This document shows, piece after piece, positions 1-13,100 of a stretch of 64,000 nucleotides of DNA. Numbering within the stretch: position 1 is the first letter of the stretch; each line of letters begins with the position of its first letter. Both the position numbers and the translations under genes were made by a program. The notes beneath the pieces were generated by a model. That model worked only from the letters and a program-made list of their open reading frames with translations, made no database searches and had not been told where the DNA came from. Source of the DNA: Rhizophagus clarus (Eukaryota > Glomeromycota > Glomeromycetes > Glomerales > Glomeraceae); contig BLAL01000040.1 in the NCBI GenBank assembly GCA_015698045.1, forward strand, positions 1,962,501-2,026,500, read 5' to 3'.

Positions 1-512
1 GCTTTGTCTATAAATCGTGGATGTGTAACCACGCCTACCGCTAGATTCTTAAGAGCTGTATAATGAGTATCAGAAGGCGTGGTCGATTGAATGTGTGAAG
101 CTAAAGTTTCCATCATCAATAATCTGTCTACATGACTAACATCAGATGACGATAAGATTTTATCCGCGTTCTTAGTTGCGTAAAGTAATAAACATGAATC
201 AAAGAATTCAAGTCCTTGTTCTTTTATTTGCTGTTGCCTTTCCGGTGTCTGTATTATTATAGATTTACCATTCTGGAAAAATATATTAGTAACAGAACGC
301 ACAATTAATTGATAATGGGCATTTGTAGGTGGATTAAAAGAAGAATCCAAAATGGCAATACGAGTTATTTTTCTGTGATCCGATATTGGAGAAATGGGCC
401 AAATTGGTGATGATTTGTACGTTATTTTGAATAAAGGTTGCGAAGGATTCAAGTTAAATTCAGTTTGAAATGATAAAAGACTTTCTTCGATGCTTGCACG
501 ACGAGCACACAT
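1..512 (-). CDS. POF1-like nicotinamide mononucleotide adenylyltransferase family protein (5' part, runs off the window)
   Basis: The frame opens with ATG at 512 and stays open to position 1, giving about 170 residues of the N-terminal part; the C-terminus lies outside the window. Near residue 54 it reads ILDSSFNPPTNAHYQLI, matching the nucleotidylyltransferase nucleotide-binding signature (S/G-x-F-N-P-P-T-x-A-H). Further on, LLLYATKNADK resembles the LLL-x-TxNADK stretch of the yeast Pof1/NMN adenylyltransferase family. Family members transfer AMP onto nicotinamide mononucleotide to make NAD; Pof1 has also been linked to protein quality control. The gene is divergent from the RNF213-like gene, with about 590 bases between the start codons. 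No intron is required in the visible part, although a short in-frame one near 250-280 cannot be excluded. The family call rests on motifs only. Confidence 0.72.
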   Translation of the reverse strand, partial: MCARRASIEESLLSFQTEFNLNPSQPLFKITYKSSPIWPISPISDHRKITRIAILDSSFNPPTNAHYQLIVRSVTNIFFQNGKSIIIQTPERQQQIKEQGLEFFDSCLLLYATKNADKILSSSDVSHVDRLLMMETLASHIQSTTPSDTHYTALKNLAVGVVTHPRFIDK

Positions 513-1105
513 TTTTTTTCCCCTCGAGATTTTACACAAACCTTTATTGTGCGAAGTTTTAGCGCCGAAAGTTACGTTACACAACAGTGTTGTTAAATTT
601 GGGAATCAAAAATTTAGTGATTCTAGTCAAATTGGTCAAATTGGGAAAGTAATGTAAAATCCTTTATCCGCAGCGAAACCTCTGTGAAAAATTTCCGGAT
701 GTAATATCCGATACAATGATAGCAGATAATAGTTTTGTCTGAATACCTGAATACGTAATCTAATTATGGAAGTTAATTTGTACTAATGAACCAAATAAAA
801 CCACAAAGCTTTCAATTTTATCCATATCAAGATAGATAAAGGGGAAAATACAAAGAAATCTCATTGGAAGTATATTTTCCGCAGTAATTTTTTGATAAAT
901 ACTTAATTTGGTTAAGCATATATATATTTTTTTTCATCGGACTATTTAAGTATCTAACATATCCGTTTTTCGAATTTTTTATTTCTTATGTTTGTAAATA
1001 TAAAATTACACTCTAAGAATAATATTATCAGATCTTTTTTTAGTTTCAATTTGAATTGAAACAAAAATTAATATAAATTGTTAATATTTATAATACTAAT
1101 GAAAT
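513..1105. other. Divergent intergenic region
   Basis: AT-rich spacer between the POF1-like gene (minus) and the RNF213-like gene (plus), so it must hold both promoters. Homopolymer T runs and short A/T tracts are present; no convincing open frame, RNA gene or repeat was seen. Confidence 0.6.
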
Positions 1106-4100
1106 ATGTCGTCCGAAATTCGAAAAAGTTCCTTGGATAATTCAGGTCACGGAATCATAAATGATGATGAAAATGTGATTCATTCAGAACAATCTATCAT
1201 TGAATCCTCGCCCGGACCTTCTTCCATTCAAGACAACAGAAATAATGAGGACGATCCAACAGAAACAAGCCAAAATCAGGATTCCCAACAACCACAAACT
1301 GAATCATCTAATACAGAAAATATATTTTTTAAAGGATTGAAAACGATTTTTGGCAAAGAAACTGATGATGGCTCAGATGCGCAAGTCTCTTTCCATGTTC
1401 ATTTACCTTCATTCGATTATGTTGACGGTTATCCGGTCATTGTTGGTAACATTGAGGAGTTAGGCAACTGGGAAGAACCAATTGTTAAACTAAAACAACC
1501 GAGAAGCAGTGAATATATGTTTCAATCAAGTTATTGGTATTCAGATCCGATTGCTATACCGTCTAATAAACTTGATAAAGTCAAGTATAGGTATGCGATC
1601 TTTCAAAGGAAGAAGAATAAAGATGCAAACAGTAAAGAAGAAGGAGACCTTTATTTTGAAGATGGGCAACAACAACGACTTTTAACTACGAGAACTGGGT
1701 CTCAATTTGATATTGCAGCAAGATTTAGAGTTAAAAATCGACAATGTGAACTTCGATCAATTAGAGAATTCATATTTCTTGATATCATATATGATAGTAT
1801 AACATCAAATAATCTTGGGGAAAAGATTCTAGAATATCAAGACCTTCTGAATCGTTTTGGCGAAATGACCTTAAGAGCAACAAATTTTGAATTTATTGGA
1901 TATAACCTTCAAAGATCAAGAACGAGAGATTTTGAGAAACGTATTTTCTTGTGCATTGTTTTAGGGTATTATATTGATTGGAGACAGCAAAAATCTATTG
2001 GTCGACTTGTCTTACCAAACGGATTCCCCATATCTCAGATTATCGATGCTTTAGAAAAGTTTCAACCTGATGCTTTACCTGAAGAGTGCCAAGCCGCGTT
2101 AAACATTACGATGACGGCTGTAATCTATTTAAACATGGCCAATAGAGCTTTTGATTGGTTGAGGTTATTCGAGGTTGCAAGTATTATCGATCCAAACTTC
2201 ACCTTCATTGAAGCGATTCAAGATCTTCAATATAATTATGAGCGCATGAATAAATTCTTAAATGAATTTATGAAATTCGCCAAACCTGTTGTAGATAAAA
2301 TTAAAGACTTGGAAACTTATTCTAATATCGGGATGGTAAATTATTATTATTTTTATAAATGAACTTTTTTTAAAAAAATTAATTATATATTTTTTTATTT
2401 TTAGTGGTTATTTTATAATTGCAGATCTCTAGAAGCTCTTCTTTTTACTTGGATCAGAGTGATTGATCACACAAAGAGCCGTGACAACCAACTTATTAAA
2501 CACTTTCTTCATCGTGTTGAACAACTTATATCTTCATCTCATGCAACAGGTTTGAAAAGGCAATTTTCACAAATCCCTACAGAACTTCATGCAGAGGTTG
2601 CTGGAATATTTAGAATGCAAGCATTAACATTACTTAAACACCGTGGTATTGAGTGGAGCAGAAGTAATTCAGAAGAAATTCTTAACATTCTTCACGATCC
2701 TCAACTTAAATGGTCTGAAGATAACTTTCTAGAAGCAATGTACCATGTTTCTGAGTCGTCAAAACCCAACTTACTTTTAATTTTTCCAAACCTATTGGAT
2801 TATTGGTTTAAAAATTTTAAACCATATTTCAATCCTGATTTTTGTAAAAATTGGTATCATCATTTAATCGATATCAATGGATCGGAATCATCTATTGCTA
2901 ACGATCCAGATTTTATCCTTGAAATTTATGAGAATTTATCATACATCTTTCCAATAGTAGGAAAGCACGGTGAAATTTTTCAAGAATTGTTAGATGTTGC
3001 AGCTAACCGTGTCAAAAATTGTGCTATATCAAATATTTTGACTGTTACCCCAAAAATTGCAAAGTTGCGAAAAGAAATTTATTATTCGTATGGAGAAATG
3101 GTCAAGGCAATGTTAAAGAAATCTATAAACAAAGTTGATAATAATGTGACAAAAATTTTATTACAAGTTTGTGATTGCAACAATGAAGTTCTGCATATAC
3201 AAAATGAGTAAGTATAATTCTTTTTAAAAAAAATTATTTCTGAATCATCTTTACGATCATTTTTATTGATTCAATTATTTTACTTATTAGATTGAGCGAA
3301 AATATTGTATATCATGTGATTACGTATTTAGAAGCCAAAGATACAAATATTAAGAGTACAAATTTATCAGCCGCAATTTTAAATTTGCTCAAAACTTATC
3401 GATTTTGGAGTTTAATATTCAATGCAACTGGCCGTGTTGAAAATTTGCATTCACATTCTTACATTAAGCAGGTTCAGGGATTAATCTCTAAATTTGCCGA
3501 TGATGTTATTGAAAGGACCATAACAATTCGTTCTCTACAAGAAATCTTTGAATATGAAGATATTTTACTTGACCTTTTTAATTTTTCAGTTAATAAAGAG
3601 AAAATCAGTGTGGATATAATGAAAAAACTTCGAGGAAATTGTCGATCGTATATGTTGAAATTGGATCAATTAAGAACATTTTATGATAATTTTTGTCCAG
3701 TTGAAAAAGTGAAGGATGTTCAAAAATTTCTTGATGATATTAATAACCGGAATAGTAATTTAGAGAATCTCACGCTTAAAGATGCTATGGCTCCTAATCA
3801 TTGGGATTTTCATAAGAAAAATGTACACTGTGCTATACGTGTACATAGAATAGCAAAATCACATACATTCCGTAATATTTTCGAAGAAAATATGAAAAAA
3901 GAAGAAGTTGATTTAACTGTTGAAAATATAGCTCAAACTATAATGCCATCCGTATTTGAAGAATACGACCGACTATGTCAACAGTATAAAGAATGGGAAA
4001 AACTAAAGTGTTCAAAAGGAAGTGTTCTTTGGAAAAATGTAACAGATATTGAAAAGGAATTAGATATGATGAAAGAAAAAATGCAATTGGAAAATAGTGA

Positions 4101-7100
4101 AAAATTAATTCAAACACTCTCGCATCTTTCATTGGTTCCAACTCAAGTTGAAAGACTTCAACAATTGTCCACAGTTGCTGTTATGTTTAAAGTAGCTCAT
4201 ACTAAAGATGACTGGCTTGAAAGATTACTATTGATTCTTCGTGGCGATTATCTTTGGTTAGGAAAATTAATAGATTTCTTCGACATATTTAATCATTATC
4301 TCGGATTAATTGATGATGATTGCTGGGATTTGATCAAAGAACTTTCACAAGCCGGTGATTTTATTGTTTTCCTTCATAAAATTGCTGAGCATGATATTAA
4401 AAATTTAATTAATGGAGTAGATGAATCTTCTGATGAACGTCTTATACAGGAAGATACAGTTTCCTCTCTCATCCAAGTCAAACAATTTTTGCTTCCCTTA
4501 TTGAAAACTTCAGAAAAATCATCACTCGAAGAGTTTTTGGATGAAATTAGAGCTATAACTCAACAGAATGCAAAGTTAGGAAACAAAGTAGCACTTTGCA
4601 ATAACAATAATATGGCATTACAAAATCTATACAATAGTATTTCAAACAAAGGAGAAGTTACAAGAGAAAAGATAAGTAGTGCAGTAAAGAAAGGAACCTA
4701 TACTTTTGAACGTGACAATAAGGGAGATACATGTAAAGTTACTTTATCTTATCCTACGGTTAAGGGAACGAAACAACCGTCTTATGCCTTAACTGATTTA
4801 CATGACTTACGTGGACGTGCACTATTGATATCAAAACCTTCAGCATCTGTTGATATTGTAACTAATCAAACCCCTGGCGTGGAAACTGAGGGAGAAGTTT
4901 CCAAACCTATTATGGACGAATTCGTTAAACAAGTAGACATGGCGCAAGAAATTATAAATCTTTCTACAAAGCTCATTCAAACTGGTCATTTTAGTTATCG
5001 TACATTTAAACGAGAAATTAAAGGTACAGAGAACATGATACAAGCAGTTGCTGAATTAAAGGCGCACTTAAAAGAATGGTAATTATATACCTCTATAATA
5101 CAGTATTTTTTATATTGTTAACGGCTCCATGTGGTTAGGGAGCCCTTGTCAGACTCTATTTTATACTTTATTTATAAATCTTAATTATTCATTTTTTTTT
5201 TTTTTTTCTAAAAAAATTTATTTAGGGAAGAAATCGTGAATAAAGCACAAGAGGAATATTATTATTTAACCTTCTTTCCAGCTCGACATATTTTGACGTT
5301 TCTTGACTATTTCAGTGTCAGTGACAAAGTGAATGAAGATACTGAAAAATATGATAATAAAGAAGGTGAAAATACGGAAGAACGTGAGAGTATCAAAGAT
5401 ATCGAAGAAAGGGAAGAATGGGAAGATATCAAAAAACGCGAAAATACCGAAAAACGTGAAGATACAGAAGAACGTGAAGGTATCGAAGAACGCGAAGATA
5501 CAGAAGAAGGTGAAGAGAGTGAAAACTTTGAAGGTATAGAAATTACCAAAGAACACGAAATTACCGAAGAAAGTGAAACTACTCAGAGACGTGAAATTAT
5601 TAAAGAACTTGAGACTGTCGAAGAACGTGAAATTATCGATGAATGTGACAACATTGAAGAACATGGAGATACCGAAGAATGCGAAAAACTCATCAGATTT
5701 GTAAATAGCAAAGCTAAATTACCTCCAAAAGATCAAATTACCATTAATTTAGGAAATAATTATTATCAAATTCTCGGAGAAATCGGGACAATATTACAAG
5801 GAGTGTTTGGAACAATTCCCAAGGAAGAACGTAAAGTTGAGGGCGTTAAAGAACGTGTAATTACAGACGTTGTTTATCCTGGGAAATTGTTTGTTGCCGC
5901 ATGCGATGATAAATTCCTTGTTCCCAATATAATAATGTCATTATATGTCAATCATGGATATTATCCTTTACCGTGGCAGTTATTAATATGCACAACTTCT
6001 ACGACTATGGAAGAACTTGCAATTTTTGTTAAAAGATGTTTCTTTGCAAATAACAATGGATATGGAGAAACTTTATTTTGTCTCGCTAATTTAGAATTAT
6101 TAGATTTTGAATTACAATATAATTTAGTGAACCTCATTAGATCAATGCGCGAGAAACATAATAATTTTCAATTAGCATTAATTTGTTATCGAGAACAAGG
6201 ATTACATCATCATATTTTGGATCAATTTTCACAAGATGTTCATGCGACAAATGGCTTAAGCGGAGAAGCAATGAAAGTTCTTTATCATGAATTGTATCCA
6301 AACACTATGAGCGTTTCTTCTGAATTATCCGGTCAGGGTAAAAGTGAATGGATTAGGCAATCTAGTTATTCAAAAAAATTGATACCAAAAAGTTTTCTTA
6401 TTAGTGATGAAGTTGATTTCAAAACACTTGTACATAGATTTAAAGAATTTAAGATACGGTCATTTGAAAGTGTACATTTAAATATTGTATCAGCTGATAA
6501 TCCTATAGATGTTAATATGTTCTTATTCAAACTTTTAACTCTAGGAATCGTATTTTGTAATATGGATGTTGCATTTCTTCCAGACACGCTTGTATATATT
6601 GAAATAGCTTCCACCATGGAACAACATTTGTTTAAATCCTTACCAATTGCAGGATATCTCCAACAAACACATTTAGCTTGGGATATAGAAAATTTAGTAG
6701 TTTCTCAAGACATTGATAGTCCAATTCAAGTAGTTTCTCATTATTTAAAAGAACTTGGTAATGAAGAGGCAATAAATGAGAAAGATATAGATTTCACAGA
6801 TTTAGAACCATTACCTGCTGGTGAATGTAGAGAATTAATTAAAGAATATCTATTTAAACGAAATACAAATGATTCAATAGAAGCAAAAGATATCTCATCA
6901 TATAGATTTATTGAAATTTTTGTGAATGTATTTGCTGATCAATTAGTTAGATTATCATTGAGCTCATTTTTCCAAGTTGAAAATTTAAAACTTATGGTAG
7001 AAGAGAATAATATACGCAGTACACTTGTTGAAACTTTGCTAAATGTATCGAAAGATTTCGCCACAAAGTCTATTGCGACAAAAGCAGCACAAAAAGAAAA

Positions 7101-10100
7101 TATTTCAACTACCGAAGATGAATCTGCAATACTTGGAACTATAGTACAATGGGATGACTCAAATCATTTGTTAGTGTTTTTCCTGTCACAAACACCCGAC
7201 TCGATCTGCGCTTTATATAGGGACAAAGAAAAAGTACCACAAAACGTAAAAATTTTATTAAAAAGCCAACATATCGGAGATAAGAGCCTCTGGGATTTGG
7301 ACGATTATCATACAATGGAGCCTAATATTTTGTTGTCCACTTTGGAAAATTTAGCAAGAAAAACCATGTACAAACTTGAATATCCTCAATATGCTCTTTC
7401 TGCAGATAACTTAATTAAGATGGCTCTTATCCTTTTAAGAGCTCGTGCTAATATTCCTGTAATCGTATGTGGAGAAGCTGGATGTGGAAAGACCAGTTTA
7501 ATAGGATTTTTAGCTAAAGTAGTCGAAGTAGAATTTCACGCATTGAATCTTCATGCTGGTGTTACAGAAGATGCTATTTTGTATTTTATGAGAGAATCCC
7601 AAGAAAAAGCAAAAGAAGGAGAAGTATGGTTATTCTTTGATGAAATTAACACATGTAATCACATTGGATTACTTGCTGATTTGATCGCTCATAGAATTTT
7701 AAATGGAAAACCAATCCATAATAATATACGACTTTTTGCGGCATGTAATCCATATCGTATACGTACAAAAGCAGCAACAACAGCGGGATTATTAAAACCC
7801 AAAGATTCACGTTTTGAAGAAAAAAGTAAACTTGTTTATCAAGTTAAGCCGTTACCTGATCAAATATTGGATTATGTTTGGGACTATGGTGTTCTTAAAC
7901 CAAAAGAAGAAGAAAAATATATTGAAATTATGGTATCGGAACAACTTAAAGAACTTGGACATAAAGTATTATCAGAATGTTTGTTTGCATCCCAAGAATT
8001 TATAAGAACAATTGAATCATCTTATAGTGTTAGTCTACGTGATGTTAAACGTGCTATTACACTTGTTAAATTCTTCATTAAAAGTTTTGAAGATCGACCT
8101 CCAATTAAACGATTTGGGAAAGTTAAAAAATATCCCGAACCCAGTGATATTACAATTAATGTACGATGTTACATTATTGCATTAGGATTATCTTATCAAT
8201 CAAGAATATATGAACAAAATTTAAGGAAAGAATATAGAAAGAGGATGGGAGAAATTTTTAGAAAACACAAATTTAATATCGATGAAGAAAGATTTAGTAA
8301 TATCGTAAGAGAAGAACAAGAGGATTATATTAACAGGATGCAATGTCCACCCAATACAGCAAAAAACGAAGCTTTATTAGAGAACGTTCTAGTTATGATT
8401 GTGTGCATTTTAACAAAAATCCCTTGTTTCATAATCGGGGCTCCAGGATCCTCAAAATCTTTAGCGGTGAGACTTATAAGTCAAAATCTTCGAGGATCTG
8501 ATTCAAATGATGAATATTTTAGAAGATTACCTCAAGTATATTTAATTCCGCATCAAGGTTCATCATCCTCTACTTCTGAAGGTATAAATAAAGTATTTCA
8601 AAAAGCAGTTGCGTATCAAGAAACAAGTTCAGAAGAATTTCCTGTCCTCAGCGTTGTATTACTTGATGAAGGTAATGATCATTAACTTTTTTTAATCCTT
8701 TTTCTTTGTTCACATTGTCGATAACTCTAATTTTAATTTTTTTTAGTGGGATTGGCTGAAACGAGTCCGTTTAACCCATTAAAAGTTTTACATTCATTAC
8801 TTGAACCAAGCTATCCTGCAGTTGGACCAACCGTCTCTTGTATAGCTATTTCAAATTGGCGATTAGATAATAGTAAAAGTAGCAGAGCATTATTGGTTCA
8901 AAGACCAAAGTTTGAATTAGAGGATTTAACAGATACAGCATCACGATTGCTCATAAAAAGTGAGAACTCCCAAATATCAATCGCATCATTAAATTTATTA
9001 GCACAATCATATTTAAACTACGAACAAAACGGACAAGACAAATTGCCAAATTTCCATGGACTAAGAGATTATTATTCTTTAGTAAAAAGTTTATCACAAT
9101 ACGGTAGTTTGACACCAGAAAATATACAAATGGCATTAATAAGAAACTTTGGTGGTGTAGATAATATTAGACAATTAATAGAGAAGTATTTTGGACAAGT
9201 AATAAGATATTTTAATTCATCGAAAGAATTTAATTTTAAACATATACCAATTGGAGATTTAATTAATGCAAATTTAGAAGATAAAGATGCAAGACATTTG
9301 ATGGTCATAGGTAAAAGTGATAGTATTGTTAATTTATTAAATTATCAATTGAGAAAGAAAGGTTTAGATCCCGTTATAATACTTGGATCACAATTCCCTG
9401 AAGATCAAGATGATTATTCTTACAGCGTTTTAAGTAGAATTATGATGTGCGTTGAAACCGGCAGACCATTGATTTTGACAGATTTAGAAATTATTTACGG
9501 TGAGTATTATTTAGTCTATTTCTTATATTTTTATATTTTATTAATATATTGCAATTTTGATTTCCGTGAAAATAGGAAGTTTATATGATTTATGGAATCA
9601 AAATTACATTGTCGTTGGTAGTGAAGATGATCCAAAATTTTATGCTAGAGTAGCACTTGGAGCATACGCAAATCCAATGTTATACGTAGCTCCGACATTT
9701 AGATGTATTTTAGTAATGGATGAAAGTAAATTAGAAAAAGCTGATCCGCCATTGCTCAATAGATTTGAAAAACAAAAAATGACCATGAACGATACATTAA
9801 CTCAACAGGAGCATGAATTGGTAGATACTCTTAAAGAATGGACGAAATTAATTTCTACTATAACGGATAAAAAGAATATGTCAAATATAGAACTAAAAAG
9901 TTTCACAGAAAAGGATTTGTTTATTGGATTTGATGAAAGTGAGACCTTACAAAGTTTAGTCATTGACGTTAAAAAGAGTTTCCCTGAAGCGGAAGAAGAT
10001 GAAATATTATTTAAATGTAAAGAGAAATTAGTCAAAATTGCGTCATCCGACGGTATGATTAGAGCCGAACGATCGAGTTTAAATTTAGAAGAAGTCAAAC

Positions 10101-13100
10101 AGTGGAAAAATATTTATTTCAATGAACAACATCACGATAATTTAACTGACCATATTCAATATTGTCTTTCTGATAATGAAGACAATGAAGGGTTTGAAGG
10201 ATTACAAATCATTATCAATACGTTCTCGAATATTAATACGGATATTCAATCACGTTTACAATATATTACTAGCTGCCAAATAGATAAATTATCAACATTT
10301 AAGACTGAATCTCAATTCCAAAACAGAATTAAATATTTTTGGAATGAGTCTCAGGATAAGATGCTAATATTACAATGTGATGTTACAACAATCAATGCGG
10401 GATGTATTAAATTGGCGAAATTTTTGATTGAACAATATCGTAACGAATATTTACAGAAAAAAAGATTACAATCACAATTACAAGAAGATACAGATCAATC
10501 GTTATCTTGGAACCTAAAAAATTCACAGTCAAAACAACCGCAAAAAGATCTTCCTATTAAACACGTATGCATTATTTTACATATTCATAGGGAACAAGAA
10601 AATTCCTTAGCGTCATTTAATTTCATGTGTGGATGGGATCAAGTTACGATAGAAACTTTATTACCTCAAGAAAAGGATTTGTCATTACTCTTGAATGACA
10701 ATTTATCAGATTTAATATCAACGGTATATCCATTCGAAGAAATCCTAAAACAAGAGTTATTATGGTGTTTATTATGTTTAAAATTTCCTTCTAATTTCAA
10801 ATCAGTAGAGCATATTAAGATGCTTAACGAGAGAATTTACAAAAATCCTATCTTGGTCAATTTATTGAAGGCTAGAACTGTAGATTGGTTAAAGGAATAT
10901 TCTAATAATACCAATTGGCAATACGAAGTGTCATCCAATAAGAAATTGTTATACCCTTATTCCTCTTTTGCGAACGCACTTTTGGCTCATATAAGAAGGG
11001 TCATTCGTAAACCTATTGCGAAGCTATTATACGCTCTTGAAAAATATGCGGCAATTTATACTATTATTTTCTTGTACGAAAAAAGTATCGCCAGCAAAGA
11101 TCCTGTTAAATTTGCAATGAAAGGTAATGAGAATAGTGATACAGTTAAAGAAATTTCAGATGATAATATAATGAGCGACGATGCTTATTTATTGGAATTT
11201 TGGAACAAGATGGTCGATGATGACAATGTAATTTCAATAGAAGGATTAAAAGTTGATCCATCACCAGATAGTTATGTAATGCCGCATGGAGTATATGAAT
11301 TAGAATTTCCATTTTCGTATTATATAATGAAAAAAATCGATGACTCCAGAAGAATATACGAAGAAGAATTGTTATCATTATATAATAATCAAGAAAATAT
11401 TGATAAGTCGACGGGAGAATTACATACTCATGTAGTAGAAGGATATAATAAGAAATTTATTAATAATATTGAAAAAAGCCCTATAATTAAAAATTCTCCT
11501 ATTGCTAATTATCCCGAAAAATATTTTAAAGACTTTATTAATGTTATATTATCTGACGAAATTAGTAGTGGAGAAAAAGAAGGAAATTTGGATGAGAAAT
11601 TATTGAAATTCATTTTCGAAAGAAGATTAGGAGCTGATAATGTTTTGAATCCTATTAGATTGCATTCATATTGGTGGAAAAATTCATCATCTATTCTTGC
11701 TGAATTATCTTTAGCTCAAATGATTCCTAACGTTATCACACAGATTGAAATTGAAAAAGAAAATGAGGAAAATAAGATATTGTTAGATGTTGAATTTGAA
11801 ATATATCTTGTTGAGCAAGTAATCAAAAATCTCTTAAATAGAATTATTGGCGCAAAAGAAGGTGAACAAGAAGGACTAAGAAATTTGAGGATAATCGAGA
11901 AATGGCAATATGAAGTAACAAAAGTGTTATCGTTATGTGAAAAGATCAATGTCTCCTTTAAATTATATTCATTGCAATTGCTTAGAATTTGTAATGATTT
12001 ATTAGTTACAAAATCAATTCCATTAGGTGATATGAAGCAAATAATTAGATATGCTCAACAACAAAATACGAACTCTTCTTTCGATGGAGCACAAAGTGAA
12101 ATCATTACAGAAGGGTTTATTAATACTGTTATGAAGATTTTAACTAACCTTGAACCCAACGAAAATAATTTAATTCCAAGACGATTATTCATCTTAAGAT
12201 GTCTTAATATGCTTACATTAGAATCACCCGTTAGACTCTATCTTTACAGAGAGACATTTTCTTCTTCACCATTTCCACTTATGGGAGCAATTATATCACT
12301 TATCTTTAGGACTGAAGAAAAAGAATATCCAAATTCTATATTACACCTTATTCAACAACCACAGCAGATCTTACAACATTCAGAAAGACTTGCTACTGTC
12401 AACAAATGTTTTGATATTAATAACTTGAATGTTATGATGGCTACATTGATATGTGATACTCTTCAACAAGAATTTTTTTCACAATTGGATTTAATTACCT
12501 TAGTTGGTGGATTTAATTCAGCAATTAGTGCATTATACGGAAATAATATTCAACCATTACAACGTATTGCTTCGATCGCATTCCTTAAAGAATTTACCAA
12601 TCAATTCTGGAAACACGTAATCAAGTGCAATGAAGATTATCTTCATCCTATTACACATAACTTATTAGAAGCAGAAGGATTTGATGGTACATTATTAATG
12701 GAACAGTTTAATAATACAATGTCAATATCTAATCCATTAATTACTTCATTTGGTTTATATCTCTTGAGAGAATTGCGCATTAATAGAGAATTCTCAGGTG
12801 ATGAAATTAAGAAATTCTGTGAAGCTCAATCAAAGAATTTGAATTGGTTTGATAATTTTAATCTGGATGATAAAAATGAAAGCAGGTTACCTTTTAATCC
12901 TTATTGGGCTATTCCAAGTTATGGAAAATTAGAAATTGCATTCACATTATTATATAATGATGATAATCGACCACAATTTAACTCAATCTTCCGACAATAT
13001 AATGATAAAGTACCAGAATTATCAGACAAATTAGGATTATTTGGTATTATAGTAGCTAAATTACATTCTCTTAGAGCTTCAAGAGAATGGAAACATAACG

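Noticed and set aside
5266..5664. Antisense open frame of 132 codons (Phe-rich)
   Set aside because: It is the mirror of the Glu/Arg repeat in the RNF213-like gene; the repeat period keeps several frames open.
10740..10830. LLWCLLCLKF...VEHIKML as a possible RING start in the RNF213-like protein
   Set aside because: Only one C-x2-C pair; the further cysteines and histidine needed for a RING are absent.
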